In this document: one piece after another, positions 37,348-46,156 of the stretch
Position numbering within the stretch: the first letter of the stretch is position 1
How the letters are laid out: every line of letters begins with the position of its first letter
Source: Rhodopseudomonas faecalis
Lineage (GTDB): Bacteria; Pseudomonadota; Alphaproteobacteria; Rhizobiales; Xanthobacteraceae
DNA length: 64,000 nt
Direction of reading: 5' to 3'
NCBI RefSeq assembly: GCF_003217325.1
Contig: NZ_QJTI01000003.1
Coordinates: 186,001 to 250,000, forward strand
Translations under genes and position numbers: made by a program
Notes under the pieces: generated by a model
What the model was told of the DNA's origin: nothing
The model's input: only the letters and a program-made list of their open reading frames with translations
Databases searched by the model: none

Positions 37348-38991
37348 ATGATGTCCACCACCGACCTTGTCCCTTCCCCGAGTGATCTGCGCGCGATCGC
37401 CGAGCAGTCCAATGCTTGGCCGTTCGAGCAGGCGCGGGCGCTGGTGGCGCGGCTGAAGAAGGCGCCGAAAGACGAGGTGCTGTTCGAGACCGGCTACGGC
37501 CCGTCCGGCCTGCCGCATATCGGCACGTTCGGCGAAGTGGCCCGCACCACCATGGTGCGCTACGCGTTCCGCGTGCTGACCGAGGACAAGATCAAGACCA
37601 AGCTCTTGGCGTTTTCCGACGACATGGACGGGCTGCGCAAGGTGCCGGACAATGTGCCGAACCAGGAACTCTTGGCACAGCATCTCGGCAAGTCGCTGAC
37701 CAGCGTGCCCGACCCGTTCGGCACCCATCCCTCGTTCGGCGCGCATAACAACGCGCGGCTGCGCAGCTTCCTCGACACGTTCGGCTTCGACTACGAATTC
37801 GCCAGCGCCACCGACTACTACAAGTCCGGCCGGTTCGATGCCACGCTGCTCAAGGTGCTGGAACGGCTCGATAAGGTGATGGCGATCATGCTGCCGAGCC
37901 TGCGCGAGGAGCGCGCCGCCAGCTACTCGCCGTTCCTGCCGATCTGCCCGCGCACCGGCATTGTGCTGCAGGTGCCGATCGTGGCGCATGACGTCAAGGC
38001 CGGCACCATCTCCTATGACGACCCGGAAACCGGCGAGCGCGTCACGGTGCCGGTCACCGGCGGTCACTGCAAACTGCAATGGAAGCCGGACTGGGCGATG
38101 CGCTGGACCGCGCTCGGCGTCGATTACGAGATGGCCGGCAAGGACCTGATCGACTCGGTGAAACTGTCGGGCAAGATCGCCCAAGCGCTCGGCGGCAAGC
38201 CGCCGGAGGGCTTCAACTACGAGCTGTTCCTCGACGACAAGGGCCAGAAGATTTCCAAGTCGAAGGGCAATGGCCTGACCATCGACGAATGGCTGCGCTA
38301 TGCCTCGCCGGAATCGCTGGCGCTGTTCATGTATCGCGAGCCGAAGGCCGCCAAGCGGCTGTATTTCGACGTGATCCCGCGCAATGTCGACGATTACCAG
38401 CAGTTCCTGGACGGCTTCTCGCGTCAGGACGCCAAGCAGCAGCTCAGCAATCCGGTCTGGCACATCCATTCCGGCAAGCCGCCGCAGGGCGATATGCCGG
38501 TCACGTTCCAGCTGCTCTTGACGCTGGTGTCGTCATCCAATGCCGAAAACGCCGAAACGCTGTGGGGCTTCATCGGCCGCTATCGCCCGGGCGTGACGCC
38601 GCAGACCCACCCCAAGCTCGACGCCATGGTCGGCTACGCCATCAATTACTATCGCGACTTCGTGGCGCCGACCAAAGTGTTCCGCGATCCGACCGACGCC
38701 GAGCGCGCCGCGCTGCAGGATCTGCGCGATGCGCTGTCCAATTTGCCGGCCGACGCCACCGCCGAGGCGATCCAGGACGTGGTCTATGAGATCGGCCGCC
38801 GCGAGCCGTTCCTCGATCACAAGAAGGCGGCCAAGGACGGCAAGCCGGGCGTGTCGCTGGAATGGTTCAACATGCTGTACCAGGTGCTGCTCGGCCAGGA
38901 GAAGGGCCCGCGCTTCGGCTCATTCGTGGCGGTGTACGGCGTCGCCAACGCGGTGTCGATGATCGACGGCGCGCTGGCGCGTAGCGCTTAG
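37348..38991 (+). CDS. lysK: Lysyl-tRNA synthetase, class I
   Basis: The 547-aa class I synthetase has a HIGH motif variant, GLPHIGT, near residues 55-60, and the KMSKS variant KISKS near 301-305 ([14 protein letters not shown]). The class I LysRS fold, not the class II LysS type usual in bacteria, charges tRNA-Lys here. It occurs mainly in archaea and in some alphaproteobacteria and spirochaetes. ATG 37348 follows GGAG at about 7 nt. A hairpin follows the gene at 39017-39039. Confidence 0.95.
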   Translation: MMSTTDLVPSPSDLRAIAEQSNAWPFEQARALVARLKKAPKDEVLFETGYGPSGLPHIGTFGEVARTTMVRYAFRVLTEDKIKTKLLAFSDDMDGLRKVPDNVPNQELLAQHLGKSLTSVPDPFGTHPSFGAHNNARLRSFLDTFGFDYEFASATDYYKSGRFDATLLKVLERLDKVMAIMLPSLREERAASYSPFLPICPRTGIVLQVPIVAHDVKAGTISYDDPETGERVTVPVTGGHCKLQWKPDWAMRWTALGVDYEMAGKDLIDSVKLSGKIAQALGGKPPEGFNYELFLDDKGQKISKSKGNGLTIDEWLRYASPESLALFMYREPKAAKRLYFDVIPRNVDDYQQFLDGFSRQDAKQQLSNPVWHIHSGKPPQGDMPVTFQLLLTLVSSSNAENAETLWGFIGRYRPGVTPQTHPKLDAMVGYAINYYRDFVAPTKVFRDPTDAERAALQDLRDALSNLPADATAEAIQDVVYEIGRREPFLDHKKAAKDGKPGVSLEWFNMLYQVLLGQEKGPRFGSFVAVYGVANAVSMIDGALARSA

Positions 38992-39016
38992 CCGGCACTC
39001 CGCAGCATTGCCGCGC

Positions 39017-39039
39017 TGATCGGCTGAACAAGCCGATCA
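39017..39039. terminator. Hairpin between lysK and the EamA gene
   Basis: Perfect 9-bp arms TGATCGGCT / AGCCGATCA with a GAACA loop sit in the 66-bp gap between two convergent genes. There is no clear T-tract on either side. It may serve as a shared, weak terminator. Confidence 0.5.
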
Positions 39040-39057
39040 ATCGCGCCCGGCGCGGCC

Positions 39058-39981
39058 TCAGCTTGCGCCGGGTGCCGACTGACGCGCCGGCCGCGTCACC
39101 AGATAGATGCCGATCGCCACCGGGATCACGCCGAGCAGATCGCGGCTGTCGATCGCCTCGCCCAGCACCATCCAGGCAAACAGCATCGCCAGCGGCGGCA
39201 TCACAAAATGCCAGGCGCTGGCGGCGGTGGCGCCATAGAGCTTCAGCAGCCGGAACCAGAGCCAGTAAGCCAGGATCGATCCGCCGAGCACCAGAAAAGC
39301 GAAGGCGGCGGCGAGCGGCCAGCTCGGCGTGACGTCGCGCACGCTCGACAGCGAGAAGGCCAGCGGCGCCATGGCGACACCCGCGGCCAGATTCTGCACG
39401 CCATTGCCGATCCACAGGCTGCCCTGCGGCGACAGCCGCTTGAACAGGATGGTGCCGGCGACCAGCGACGCCAGCGAGGCCAGCGTGAACAGCACGCCCT
39501 GCCAGCCTTCGATGCCGAGCGTCAACCGATGCCAGACGATGAAGGTGACGCCGATCACACCGAGCGCGAGCCCGGCGATCTTGCGCCAAGTCAGCGGCTC
39601 ATTGAGCAGCAGCGCCGCCAGCACCGCGGTCACCACCGGATTGGCGCTGATGACGAGGCCGCTCAGCCCCGCCGACACGGTGAGCATGCCGGTGTAGGAA
39701 AAGCCGAGATAGAGCGCATTGTTGGCAAGCCCCAGCAGCGCGCACACCGCGATATCGCGCCAGCGCAGCGGCCCGTGTTCGCCGAACAGCCGGGCGAGGC
39801 CAAGGATCAGCACGCCGGCCAGCAAGAACCGCGCGGTCAGCAACAGCAGCGGCGGGCAATCGGCAACGCCGACCTTGCCGGCGACAAAGGCAAAACTCCA
39901 CAGCATGCAGAACAGCACGATCTGCAGCGGCCGCGCCAATCCGGCGCGCGAGGTGACGGCAACAAGAGAGGCGATCGGCAT
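39058..39981 (-). CDS. EamA-family (DMT) transporter
   Basis: This 307-aa protein has about ten hydrophobic segments in two EamA halves. The first is around ILFCMLWSFAFVAGKVGVADCPPLLLLTARFLLAG and SGLVISANPVVTAVLAALLLNEPLTWRK. The second is around ILAYWLWFRLLKLYGATAASAWHFVMPPLAMLFAWMVLGEAI. DMT exporters move amino acids or other small metabolites. It is divergent from a LysR gene with an 85-bp gap, and that regulator probably controls it. Confidence 0.9.
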   Translation of the reverse strand: MPIASLVAVTSRAGLARPLQIVLFCMLWSFAFVAGKVGVADCPPLLLLTARFLLAGVLILGLARLFGEHGPLRWRDIAVCALLGLANNALYLGFSYTGMLTVSAGLSGLVISANPVVTAVLAALLLNEPLTWRKIAGLALGVIGVTFIVWHRLTLGIEGWQGVLFTLASLASLVAGTILFKRLSPQGSLWIGNGVQNLAAGVAMAPLAFSLSSVRDVTPSWPLAAAFAFLVLGGSILAYWLWFRLLKLYGATAASAWHFVMPPLAMLFAWMVLGEAIDSRDLLGVIPVAIGIYLVTRPARQSAPGAS

Positions 39982-40066
39982 GCGGCAAGCTCCTGGCCTG
40001 CTGGTGTAGGGCGCCCGCTTCTCATTGGGAAATTAAATGATAGAATGCTGATCAGTGATTTTATGA
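39982..40066. promoter_or_regulatory. Divergent promoter region, EamA / LysR
   Basis: This 85-bp AT-richer gap contains AATGATAGAATGCTGATCAGTGATTTTATGAAT, in which imperfect inverted T-N11-A-type symmetry around TGATCA could be a LysR-type operator. It has only been read by eye. Confidence 0.4.
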
Positions 40067-40972
40067 ATGGCGATCACCATGCTCGATCTCGATCTGCTGC
40101 GCAGCTTCGTTGCGGTGATTGATGCCGGCGGCTTTACCCGCGCCGCGGAACGGGTGCATCGCACGCAATCGACGGTGAGCCAGCAGGTGCGGCGGCTGGA
40201 GGACGATCTGGGCCAGCTATTGCTGGATCGCTCCGGCAAGGATGTGATCCCGACCGAGGCCGGCGAGCGGCTGCTGAGCTATTCGCGCCGACTGCTGTCA
40301 CTGGCCGAGGAAGCGCGCGACGTGGTGGCACGGCCGAGCGGCGATGGCGCGGTGCGGCTGGGTCTCACCGAGGATTTCGCCGCGCACCGGCTGACCCGAT
40401 TACTCGGCAGTTTTGCGCGCTCGCGGCCGGGACTGCGGCTCGACGTGCGTGCCGGCCAGAGCCTCGATCTGCATCGCGATCTCGAGCGCGGCGACCTTGA
40501 TCTCGCGCTCCTGAAGCGCGACAGCGGCCGCGGCCCGGCGGTCGCGGTGTGGCCGGAGCGGGTCTATTGGGTGAACAGCAAGCATCACCCGTGCGATCTG
40601 AAAGCGGACTCGGTGCCGCTGATCTTCTTCCCGAGCGGCTGCGTCTATCGCGCCCGCGCCATCCATGCCATCGAGGCTTCGGGGCGGCGCTGGCATCTCG
40701 CTTACACCAGTTCGAGCCTCGCTGGCATTCAGGCCGCGGTCGCGGCCGGGCTTGGGCTGTCGATCCTGTCGGAAATCTCGATCCAGGCCGAACATCGCAA
40801 GCTGACCGCGCGCGACGGCTTTCCGGCGATCGAGCGCACCGAACTGGCGCTGATTGCCGCGCCCAACGCCAGCCCGGCCACGCTGCGGCTCGCCGAACGG
40901 CTTGCGGAATTCTGCGACAAGGTGCTGGCCGGCAGCCTGGATCAGCAGCAGCGCGCCGCGGCCACCGTGTAA
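40067..40972 (+). CDS. LysR-family transcriptional regulator
   Basis: The 301-aa protein begins with the LysR winged helix (LDLDLLRSFVAVIDAGGFTRAAERVHRTQSTVSQQVRRLEDDLG, about residues 5-48). A C-terminal co-inducer domain starts near VRLGLTEDFAAHRLTRLL. It most likely regulates the divergent EamA transporter. ATG 40079 is an alternative start. Its 3' end overlaps the convergent pdeM gene by 31 bp. Confidence 0.9.
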   Translation: MAITMLDLDLLRSFVAVIDAGGFTRAAERVHRTQSTVSQQVRRLEDDLGQLLLDRSGKDVIPTEAGERLLSYSRRLLSLAEEARDVVARPSGDGAVRLGLTEDFAAHRLTRLLGSFARSRPGLRLDVRAGQSLDLHRDLERGDLDLALLKRDSGRGPAVAVWPERVYWVNSKHHPCDLKADSVPLIFFPSGCVYRARAIHAIEASGRRWHLAYTSSSLAGIQAAVAAGLGLSILSEISIQAEHRKLTARDGFPAIERTELALIAAPNASPATLRLAERLAEFCDKVLAGSLDQQQRAAATV

Positions 40973-41682
40973 AGCTGGCGATCGCCGAGCACATGCGCGT
41001 GGAAGCCGGGTGCGCCGAACACCCGCAGGAACGCGGCGTCACGAATGCTCAGGCCGCCGGTATAGGCACCGAATGACGGCATCACCAGCCGCTCGCCATC
41101 GCTGGCAAAGCAGCGCCGCTCGATCGCGCGGCCGCGCGCCGCGATCCGCGCCTTGGGATGGAGATGACCGGCGATTTCACCATGCGCGCCGGTCGGCTCA
41201 TGGCGGAAGTTAATCGCGCCGATCGCCAGTGCACTCGCCACCGTGCCACCGAGCGCACAGGGCAGTTCCGGATCGTGATTGCCGACGATCCAGATCCAGT
41301 CGCGCCGCGCTTGCAGCGCCGCGAGGTGATCGCGATTGGCCGCCGATAGCCGATCATGCGCCTCACCATCATGAAAACTGTCGCCGAGCGCGATCACCGC
41401 TCTCGGATCAAAGCGCGCGATCACCGCGCCGAGCTGGCCGAGCGTCGCCAGGGTATCGTAAGGCGGCAGCAGCACGCCGCGGGTGGCAAAGCTCGAACCT
41501 TTTTCCAGATGCAGGTCGGCGACCACCAACAGCCGCTGGTCCGGCCAATACAGCGCGCCGGCGAGATCGGCGATCATGCTGACGCCGGCAATGGTGACGA
41601 CGTGCTGCCCTTCCCCTTGCGGAGTGGCGTCTGCGATCTGGGTGCTAGCAGCTTGGCTTCTCAATTGACGACGAGCCTTCAA
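40942..41682 (-). CDS. pdeM: PdeM, ligase-associated metallophosphoesterase/endonuclease
   Basis: The product is about 246 aa in a calcineurin-like phosphoesterase fold. The metal-ligand motifs are VVADLHLEKGS, ALGDSFHDGEA, VGNHDPELP, and a last AGHLHPKA. PdeM belongs to the ligase-associated DNA-damage-response set with the Lhr-type helicase encoded next door. The start is uncertain: TTG 41682 lies within a 14-bp triple repeat and there is no ATG before the conserved core; GTC codons, not GTG, precede it. The conserved start probably falls near TIAGVSMIADL. It overlaps the LysR gene by 31 bp. Confidence 0.85.
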   Translation of the reverse strand: MKARRQLRSQAASTQIADATPQGEGQHVVTIAGVSMIADLAGALYWPDQRLLVVADLHLEKGSSFATRGVLLPPYDTLATLGQLGAVIARFDPRAVIALGDSFHDGEAHDRLSAANRDHLAALQARRDWIWIVGNHDPELPCALGGTVASALAIGAINFRHEPTGAHGEIAGHLHPKARIAARGRAIERRCFASDGERLVMPSFGAYTGGLSIRDAAFLRVFGAPGFHAHVLGDRQLYTVAAARCC

Positions 41683-41709
41683 CGACGAGCCTTTAACGAC
41701 GTGCCTTTG
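41668..41709. repeat. 14-bp tandem repeat, three units, at the pdeM start
   Basis: ACGACGAGCCTTCA, ACGACGAGCCTTTA and ACGACGTGCCTTTG run head to tail. The unit spans the upstream side of the pdeM frame, so translation start and repeat number may be linked. Confidence 0.7.
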
Positions 41710-41710
41710 G

Positions 41711-41750
41711 CACCCCCCACCCCGACGCTCCCCCGCAAGGGGGGAGGGAG
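41711..41750. repeat. Palindromic repeat, family C partial copy
   Basis: CACCCCCCACCCCGACG, then CTCCCCCGCAAGGGGGGAG. It is the right-hand half of the element found inside the ligase gene (48477-48576) and near 63617-63657. It sits between the pdeM-side repeats and the helicase stop. Confidence 0.7.
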
Positions 41751-41756
41751 AAGAAA

Positions 41757-44438
41757 CTACCCCATCGCCGTGCGCACCAGTTCCTCGGCGGCCTCGGCGA
41801 GCAGATCGTCGGACGCCTCGCCGTACACCGCCTCGCGGCCGATTTCCAGCAGCACCGGCACCGCCAGCGGCGAGACCCGCTGCAGCGATTTATAGGCGAT
41901 TCGGCCGCTGATCCGGCTGAGCATATCGCCAAGCCGGCGCAGATCGAGCAGCCCGGTGGCGGCATCGGCGCGCGCGGCGCGCAGCAACACATGGTCGGGC
42001 TGGTGCTTGCGCAGCACGTCATAGACGAGGTCGGTGGAGAACAGCACCTGGCGCCGGCTTTTCTCGGCGCCGACAAAGCGGCGCGGAATCAGCCCGGAAA
42101 TCACCGCGCAGGTCTTAAACGTGCGCTTCATCAGCGCCGATTCCGCCAGCCAAGCTTCGAGATCATCGCCGAGCATGTCGGGCTCGAACAGCGCATCGAG
42201 ATCAAGCCGGCCCTGCCGGATCAGCGCCGACAGATCGCCGAGCCCCCACACCGCCAGCGCGTATTCATTGGCGACAAAGCCAAGCGGCCGTGCCCTGGCG
42301 CGTTCCAGCCGCCGCGTCAGCAGCATGCCGAGCGTCTGATGCGCGAGCCGGCCCTCGAACGGGTAGCACACCAGATAGTGCTTGCCGGCATGGGGAAAGC
42401 TCTCGACCAGCAATTGCCGCGAACCCGGCACCACCGACAATTCGGCCTGTAGGCTGAGCCAATCGCGCACCTGATCGGGCAGCGAAGCCCAGGCACGGCG
42501 ATCATCGAGCAGCCGCCGCACCCGATCGGCGAGATAGGTCGACAGCGGGAACTTGCCGCCCATATAGGACGGCACCCGCGCATCCTGATCATGAGCGCGC
42601 GAGACATAGACCTGATCCTCGGCCATCGCCTCGTAGCGCACCACTTCGCCGCCGAACACGAAAGTGTCGCCCGGCACCATCGACTCGATGAATCCCTCTT
42701 CGACTTCGCCGAGCAGCCGGCCGCCGCGGCCGATCGCCCCGGTGGCGCCGCTGCCGGCGCTGCGCGAGCGCACCAGCCGCACTTTCAGCATGGTGTCTTC
42801 GACGATGGTGCCGACATTGAGCCGGTAGCTCTGCCGCACTTTGGGATTGGCGACCCGCCAGCGGCCCTGCTGATCCTGCTTGATGCGCGCAAAGCGCTCA
42901 TAGCTTTGCAGCGCGTAGCCGCCGGTGGCGACGAACGCCACCACGTCGTCGAAATCACGGCGCGGCAGATCGGCGTAAGGCGCGGCGCTGATCACTTCCT
43001 CAAACAGCTGATCGGCGACAAACGGCGCAGCGCAAGCGCAGCCGAGCACATGCTGCGCCAGCACGTCGAGCGCGCCGCGCCGCAGCGGTGGGGTATCCTG
43101 GGCATTTTGGGCGACCGCCTCGATCGCGACCCGGCATTCCAGCACTTCAAAGCGATTGGCCGGCACCAGCACCGCGCGCGACGGCTCATCGAGGCGATGA
43201 TTGGCGCGGCCGATGCGCTGCATCAGCCGCGAGGCGCCTTTCGGCGCGCCGACATTGATCACCAGATCGACGTCGCCCCAATCGACGCCGAGATCGAGCG
43301 ACGAGGTGCAGACCACGGCGCGCAAGCGGCCGGCAGTCATGGCATCCTCAACCTTGCGGCGCTGCGCGACATCGAGCGAGCCGTGATGCAGCGCGATCGG
43401 CAGATTGTCGTCGTTGATGCGCCACAGCTCCTGAAACAGCATCTCGGCCTGGCTGCGGGTGTTGACGAACACCAGCGTGGTGGTGTGCCGGTTGATCAGC
43501 TCATAGATCTCGCCAAGCGCATGGCGCGCCGAATGGCCAGCCCAGGGCAGCCGCTCGCGGCTGTCGAGCATGGTCACGATCGGCTGCGCCGCGCCGCCCG
43601 CCATCACGATATCGGCTCGTTGTTCGCCCTCGCCGCTGACGGGAGCGGGTGAGTGATGCTGCGGCAACAGAAAACGCGCCAATTGCTCCGGTTCGGCCAC
43701 CGTGGCCGACAGCCCGACCATGCGCAGCTGCGGCGCCAGCCGCCACAGCCGCGCCAGCCCGAGCGACAGCAGATCGCCGCGCTTGGAGGTGACGAGCGCG
43801 TGCAATTCGTCCAGCACCACGCGGCGCAGCGTGCCGAACAGATGCGGCGCGTCATCGGAAGCCAGCAGCAGCGCCAATTGCTCCGGCGTGGTCAGCAGAA
43901 TCTGCGGCGGATAACGCCGCTGCCGCTGCCGGCGCGACACCGGGGTATCGCCGGTGCGGGTCTCGACCCGGATCGGCAGCGCCATCTGCGCGATCGGCGT
44001 TTCGAGATTGCGGGCGATATCGACCGCCAGCGCTTTCAGCGGCGAGATGTACAGGGTGTGCAGACCACCGCTATGCGGGGCCGCCTGCCCTTCTCCCCGC
44101 GTGCGGGGAGAAGGGGGCGCCTCGGTGGCAAGCTCGGCCGCTATTTCATCAGCCCCCTCACCCGACTTGCCGGCTGCGCCAGCAAGTCGACCTCTCCCCG
44201 CAAGCGGGGAGAGGTGCAAAGGAAGCGGTGACGACAATTCCACCAGAGTCGGCAGAAACCCGGCCAGGGTCTTGCCGGCGCCGGTCGGGGCGATCAACAG
44301 CGCCGAGCGTTGCTGCCGGGCCTGGTCCAACAGCGCGAGCTGATGCGGGCGCGGCGCCCAGCCGCGCGCCGCAAACCACTGCCGGAACCGCTCTGGCAGC
44401 AACTCCTCCACAGAACAGGGCTGGTCGATGGCATTCAC
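41757..44438 (-). CDS. Ligase-associated DEXH-box helicase (Lhr-type) with in-frame repeat insertion
   Basis: The 893-aa superfamily-2 helicase has Walker A IAPTGAGKTLAGFLP near residues 50-63, DEXH box VVLDELHALVTSKRGD, TTLVFVNTRSQAE, and the RNA/DNA-strand motif LMQRIGRANHR. It continues through the Lhr-type core to about residue 800. Residues about 76-118 (with PLAGRGRLAG and PRTRGEGQA) are translated from a family-B palindromic repeat (44088-44214) inserted between the first motif and HTLYISPLKALAVDIARNLE. The reading frame is kept, so the gene is probably functional. It forms a block with pdeM, and acts with the ligase and exonuclease at 47-50 kb in DNA repair. Confidence 0.9.
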   Translation of the reverse strand: MNAIDQPCSVEELLPERFRQWFAARGWAPRPHQLALLDQARQQRSALLIAPTGAGKTLAGFLPTLVELSSPLPLHLSPLAGRGRLAGAAGKSGEGADEIAAELATEAPPSPRTRGEGQAAPHSGGLHTLYISPLKALAVDIARNLETPIAQMALPIRVETRTGDTPVSRRQRQRRYPPQILLTTPEQLALLLASDDAPHLFGTLRRVVLDELHALVTSKRGDLLSLGLARLWRLAPQLRMVGLSATVAEPEQLARFLLPQHHSPAPVSGEGEQRADIVMAGGAAQPIVTMLDSRERLPWAGHSARHALGEIYELINRHTTTLVFVNTRSQAEMLFQELWRINDDNLPIALHHGSLDVAQRRKVEDAMTAGRLRAVVCTSSLDLGVDWGDVDLVINVGAPKGASRLMQRIGRANHRLDEPSRAVLVPANRFEVLECRVAIEAVAQNAQDTPPLRRGALDVLAQHVLGCACAAPFVADQLFEEVISAAPYADLPRRDFDDVVAFVATGGYALQSYERFARIKQDQQGRWRVANPKVRQSYRLNVGTIVEDTMLKVRLVRSRSAGSGATGAIGRGGRLLGEVEEGFIESMVPGDTFVFGGEVVRYEAMAEDQVYVSRAHDQDARVPSYMGGKFPLSTYLADRVRRLLDDRRAWASLPDQVRDWLSLQAELSVVPGSRQLLVESFPHAGKHYLVCYPFEGRLAHQTLGMLLTRRLERARARPLGFVANEYALAVWGLGDLSALIRQGRLDLDALFEPDMLGDDLEAWLAESALMKRTFKTCAVISGLIPRRFVGAEKSRRQVLFSTDLVYDVLRKHQPDHVLLRAARADAATGLLDLRRLGDMLSRISGRIAYKSLQRVSPLAVPVLLEIGREAVYGEASDDLLAEAAEELVRTAMG
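44088..44214. repeat. Palindromic repeat, family B copy 2, inside the helicase gene
   Basis: Two hairpins of the CTTCTCCCCGC-gtgc-GGGGAGAAG and CCTCTCCCCGC-aa-GCGGGGAGAGG type lie about 70 bp apart, with the same layout as 21506-21651. The length preserves the frame of the surrounding gene. Confidence 0.8.
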
Positions 44439-44686
44439 CCGATCAACGCTAGAGATTCGCCGCCGTGCGGTCGAGCACTCGTACCATTACGGGCACGTCG
44501 CGGGCGGCAGTCGGACAATGCCCCGCAGCGGTATGGAAACGCCGCTTTCACGGAACCGGGCGCGGCAGAATCAGGTTGTTTACCAGTTGGTTACGACAGA
44601 TTTCCGCCCGGTGTGGCAGCCCGGGCACAGACAGTTGCAGTGCCCTGCCGTAATCTGCGCCGACATTTTCATTGGGGGTTCTTGCC

Positions 44687-46042
44687 ATGAAACGAATTCT
44701 TGCCGGCGTCGCGCTCGTCGGAACTGCCGTCAGCGCCCAAGCCGCCGATCTCGCGACCAAGGCCCCCTATCTGAAGGCGCCGGTGGTGGCTGCCTATGAC
44801 TGGACCGGCTTCTATCTCGGCGTAAACGCCGGCGTCGGCATGAGCCGCTCGCTGACCTCGCACAATTATCCCGCTGACGGCACGATCAACAGCACCTATC
44901 TGCAGTCGGAAGGCGCGTTCGGCGGCGGCCAGATCGGCTACAATTGGCAGACCAACGCCTTCTCGCTGTTCGGCCCGGTGCTGTTCGGTATCGAAGCCGA
45001 CATCCAGGGCAGCGGCGCCAACAACGGCGACGCCACGCTGAGCAGCGGCGCGGGCTTGGTTGGCTACAATCAGAAGCTCGACTGGTTCGGCACCGTGCGC
45101 GGCCGCGTCGGCTTGGTGCGTGGTCCGTTCGTGAGCTACTTCACCGGCGGTTTCGCGGCCGGCGACGTCAAGACCTCGGTCACCGGCACCATTCCTGGCG
45201 GCTATTCGTTCAATCGCACCCAGACCGGCTGGACCATCGGCAGCGGCCTTGAAGCGGCGCTCGGCGGCAACTGGACCGGCAAGATCGAGTATCTCTATCT
45301 CGACCTCGGCAACAAGAACGACTTCATCGGCAACGAGGCGCTGCGCACCGAAACCCGCGAGCACCTGTTCCGCGTGGGCGTGAACTATCGCTTCGGCGGC
45401 AATGGCCTGTACGCCCCGGTGCCGGCGGCGAACTGGGCTGGCTTCTATCTCGGTGGCAATTTCGGCGGCGCCACCGGCCGCGATCGCACCACCGCCTCCC
45501 TTGGCGGCGCCACTGACAGCTTCACCCTGTCGCCGGACGGCTTCATCGGCGGCGGTCAGATCGGTTACAATTGGCAGGCGGCGAACTGGGTGTTCGGTCT
45601 GGAAACCGACTTCCAGGGCTCGACCCAGCGTGACAACCGCACTTCGGTGCTCGGCTCGAACGTGTTCTACGACGCCAAGCTGCCCTGGTTCGGCACCGTG
45701 CGTGGCCGCGTCGGCTACTCGGTCGGCTCCACCCTGTTCTACGCGACCGGCGGTTATGCTTATGGCAGCGTGAAGACCAACATCGTCACCGCCACCACCA
45801 ACGAGACCTTCACCAAGACCAAGAGCGGCTGGACCGCGGGCGCGGGCATCGAAGCCCCGTTCACTTTGCTCGGCCTGCTGGGCCCGAACTGGACCTCGAA
45901 GACTGAGTATCTCTATGTCGATCTCGACTCGACCACCGATCTGTTTGCCGGCACTGGCGTGAACACCACCAAGGCCACCGAGCATGTGTTCCGCACCGGC
46001 ATCAACTATCACTTCAATTCGCCGGTGATCGCCAAGTACTGA
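44687..46042 (+). CDS. Outer-membrane protein with two tandem Omp25/31-type beta-barrels
   Basis: The product is about 451 aa from ATG 44687 (GGGGGTT upstream), with a signal peptide ending at SAQAAD. Residues about 40-245 and 250-450 are two copies of an eight-strand Omp25/31-like barrel. Matching pairs are WTGFYLGVNAGVG and WAGFYLGGNFGGA, GGGQIGYNWQ in both, LDWFGTVRGRVGL and LPWFGTVRGRVGY, and KIEYLYLDLG and KTEYLYVDLD. Ordinary members have one barrel. It follows the expected C-terminal strand ending NYHFNSPVIAKY rather than a final Phe. A strong terminator follows. Confidence 0.9.
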   Translation: MKRILAGVALVGTAVSAQAADLATKAPYLKAPVVAAYDWTGFYLGVNAGVGMSRSLTSHNYPADGTINSTYLQSEGAFGGGQIGYNWQTNAFSLFGPVLFGIEADIQGSGANNGDATLSSGAGLVGYNQKLDWFGTVRGRVGLVRGPFVSYFTGGFAAGDVKTSVTGTIPGGYSFNRTQTGWTIGSGLEAALGGNWTGKIEYLYLDLGNKNDFIGNEALRTETREHLFRVGVNYRFGGNGLYAPVPAANWAGFYLGGNFGGATGRDRTTASLGGATDSFTLSPDGFIGGGQIGYNWQAANWVFGLETDFQGSTQRDNRTSVLGSNVFYDAKLPWFGTVRGRVGYSVGSTLFYATGGYAYGSVKTNIVTATTNETFTKTKSGWTAGAGIEAPFTLLGLLGPNWTSKTEYLYVDLDSTTDLFAGTGVNTTKATEHVFRTGINYHFNSPVIAKY

Positions 46043-46066
46043 GCGAGCACGCCTTCCGAACGGCAA

Positions 46067-46097
46067 AACCCCGGCCTTGCGGCCGGGGTTTTTGTTT
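46067..46097 (+). terminator. Intrinsic terminator of the double-barrel OMP gene
   Basis: AACCCCGGCC-ttgc-GGCCGGGGTT followed by TTTGTTTG begins 25 bp after the stop codon at 46042. Perfect 10-bp stem plus T-tract. Confidence 0.9.
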
Positions 46098-46156
46098 GTG
46101 CGGAGGCATTGAGAGCTGGGGCGGCATCGGTCCCGATCAGCTCAGGGATTTTCTGC

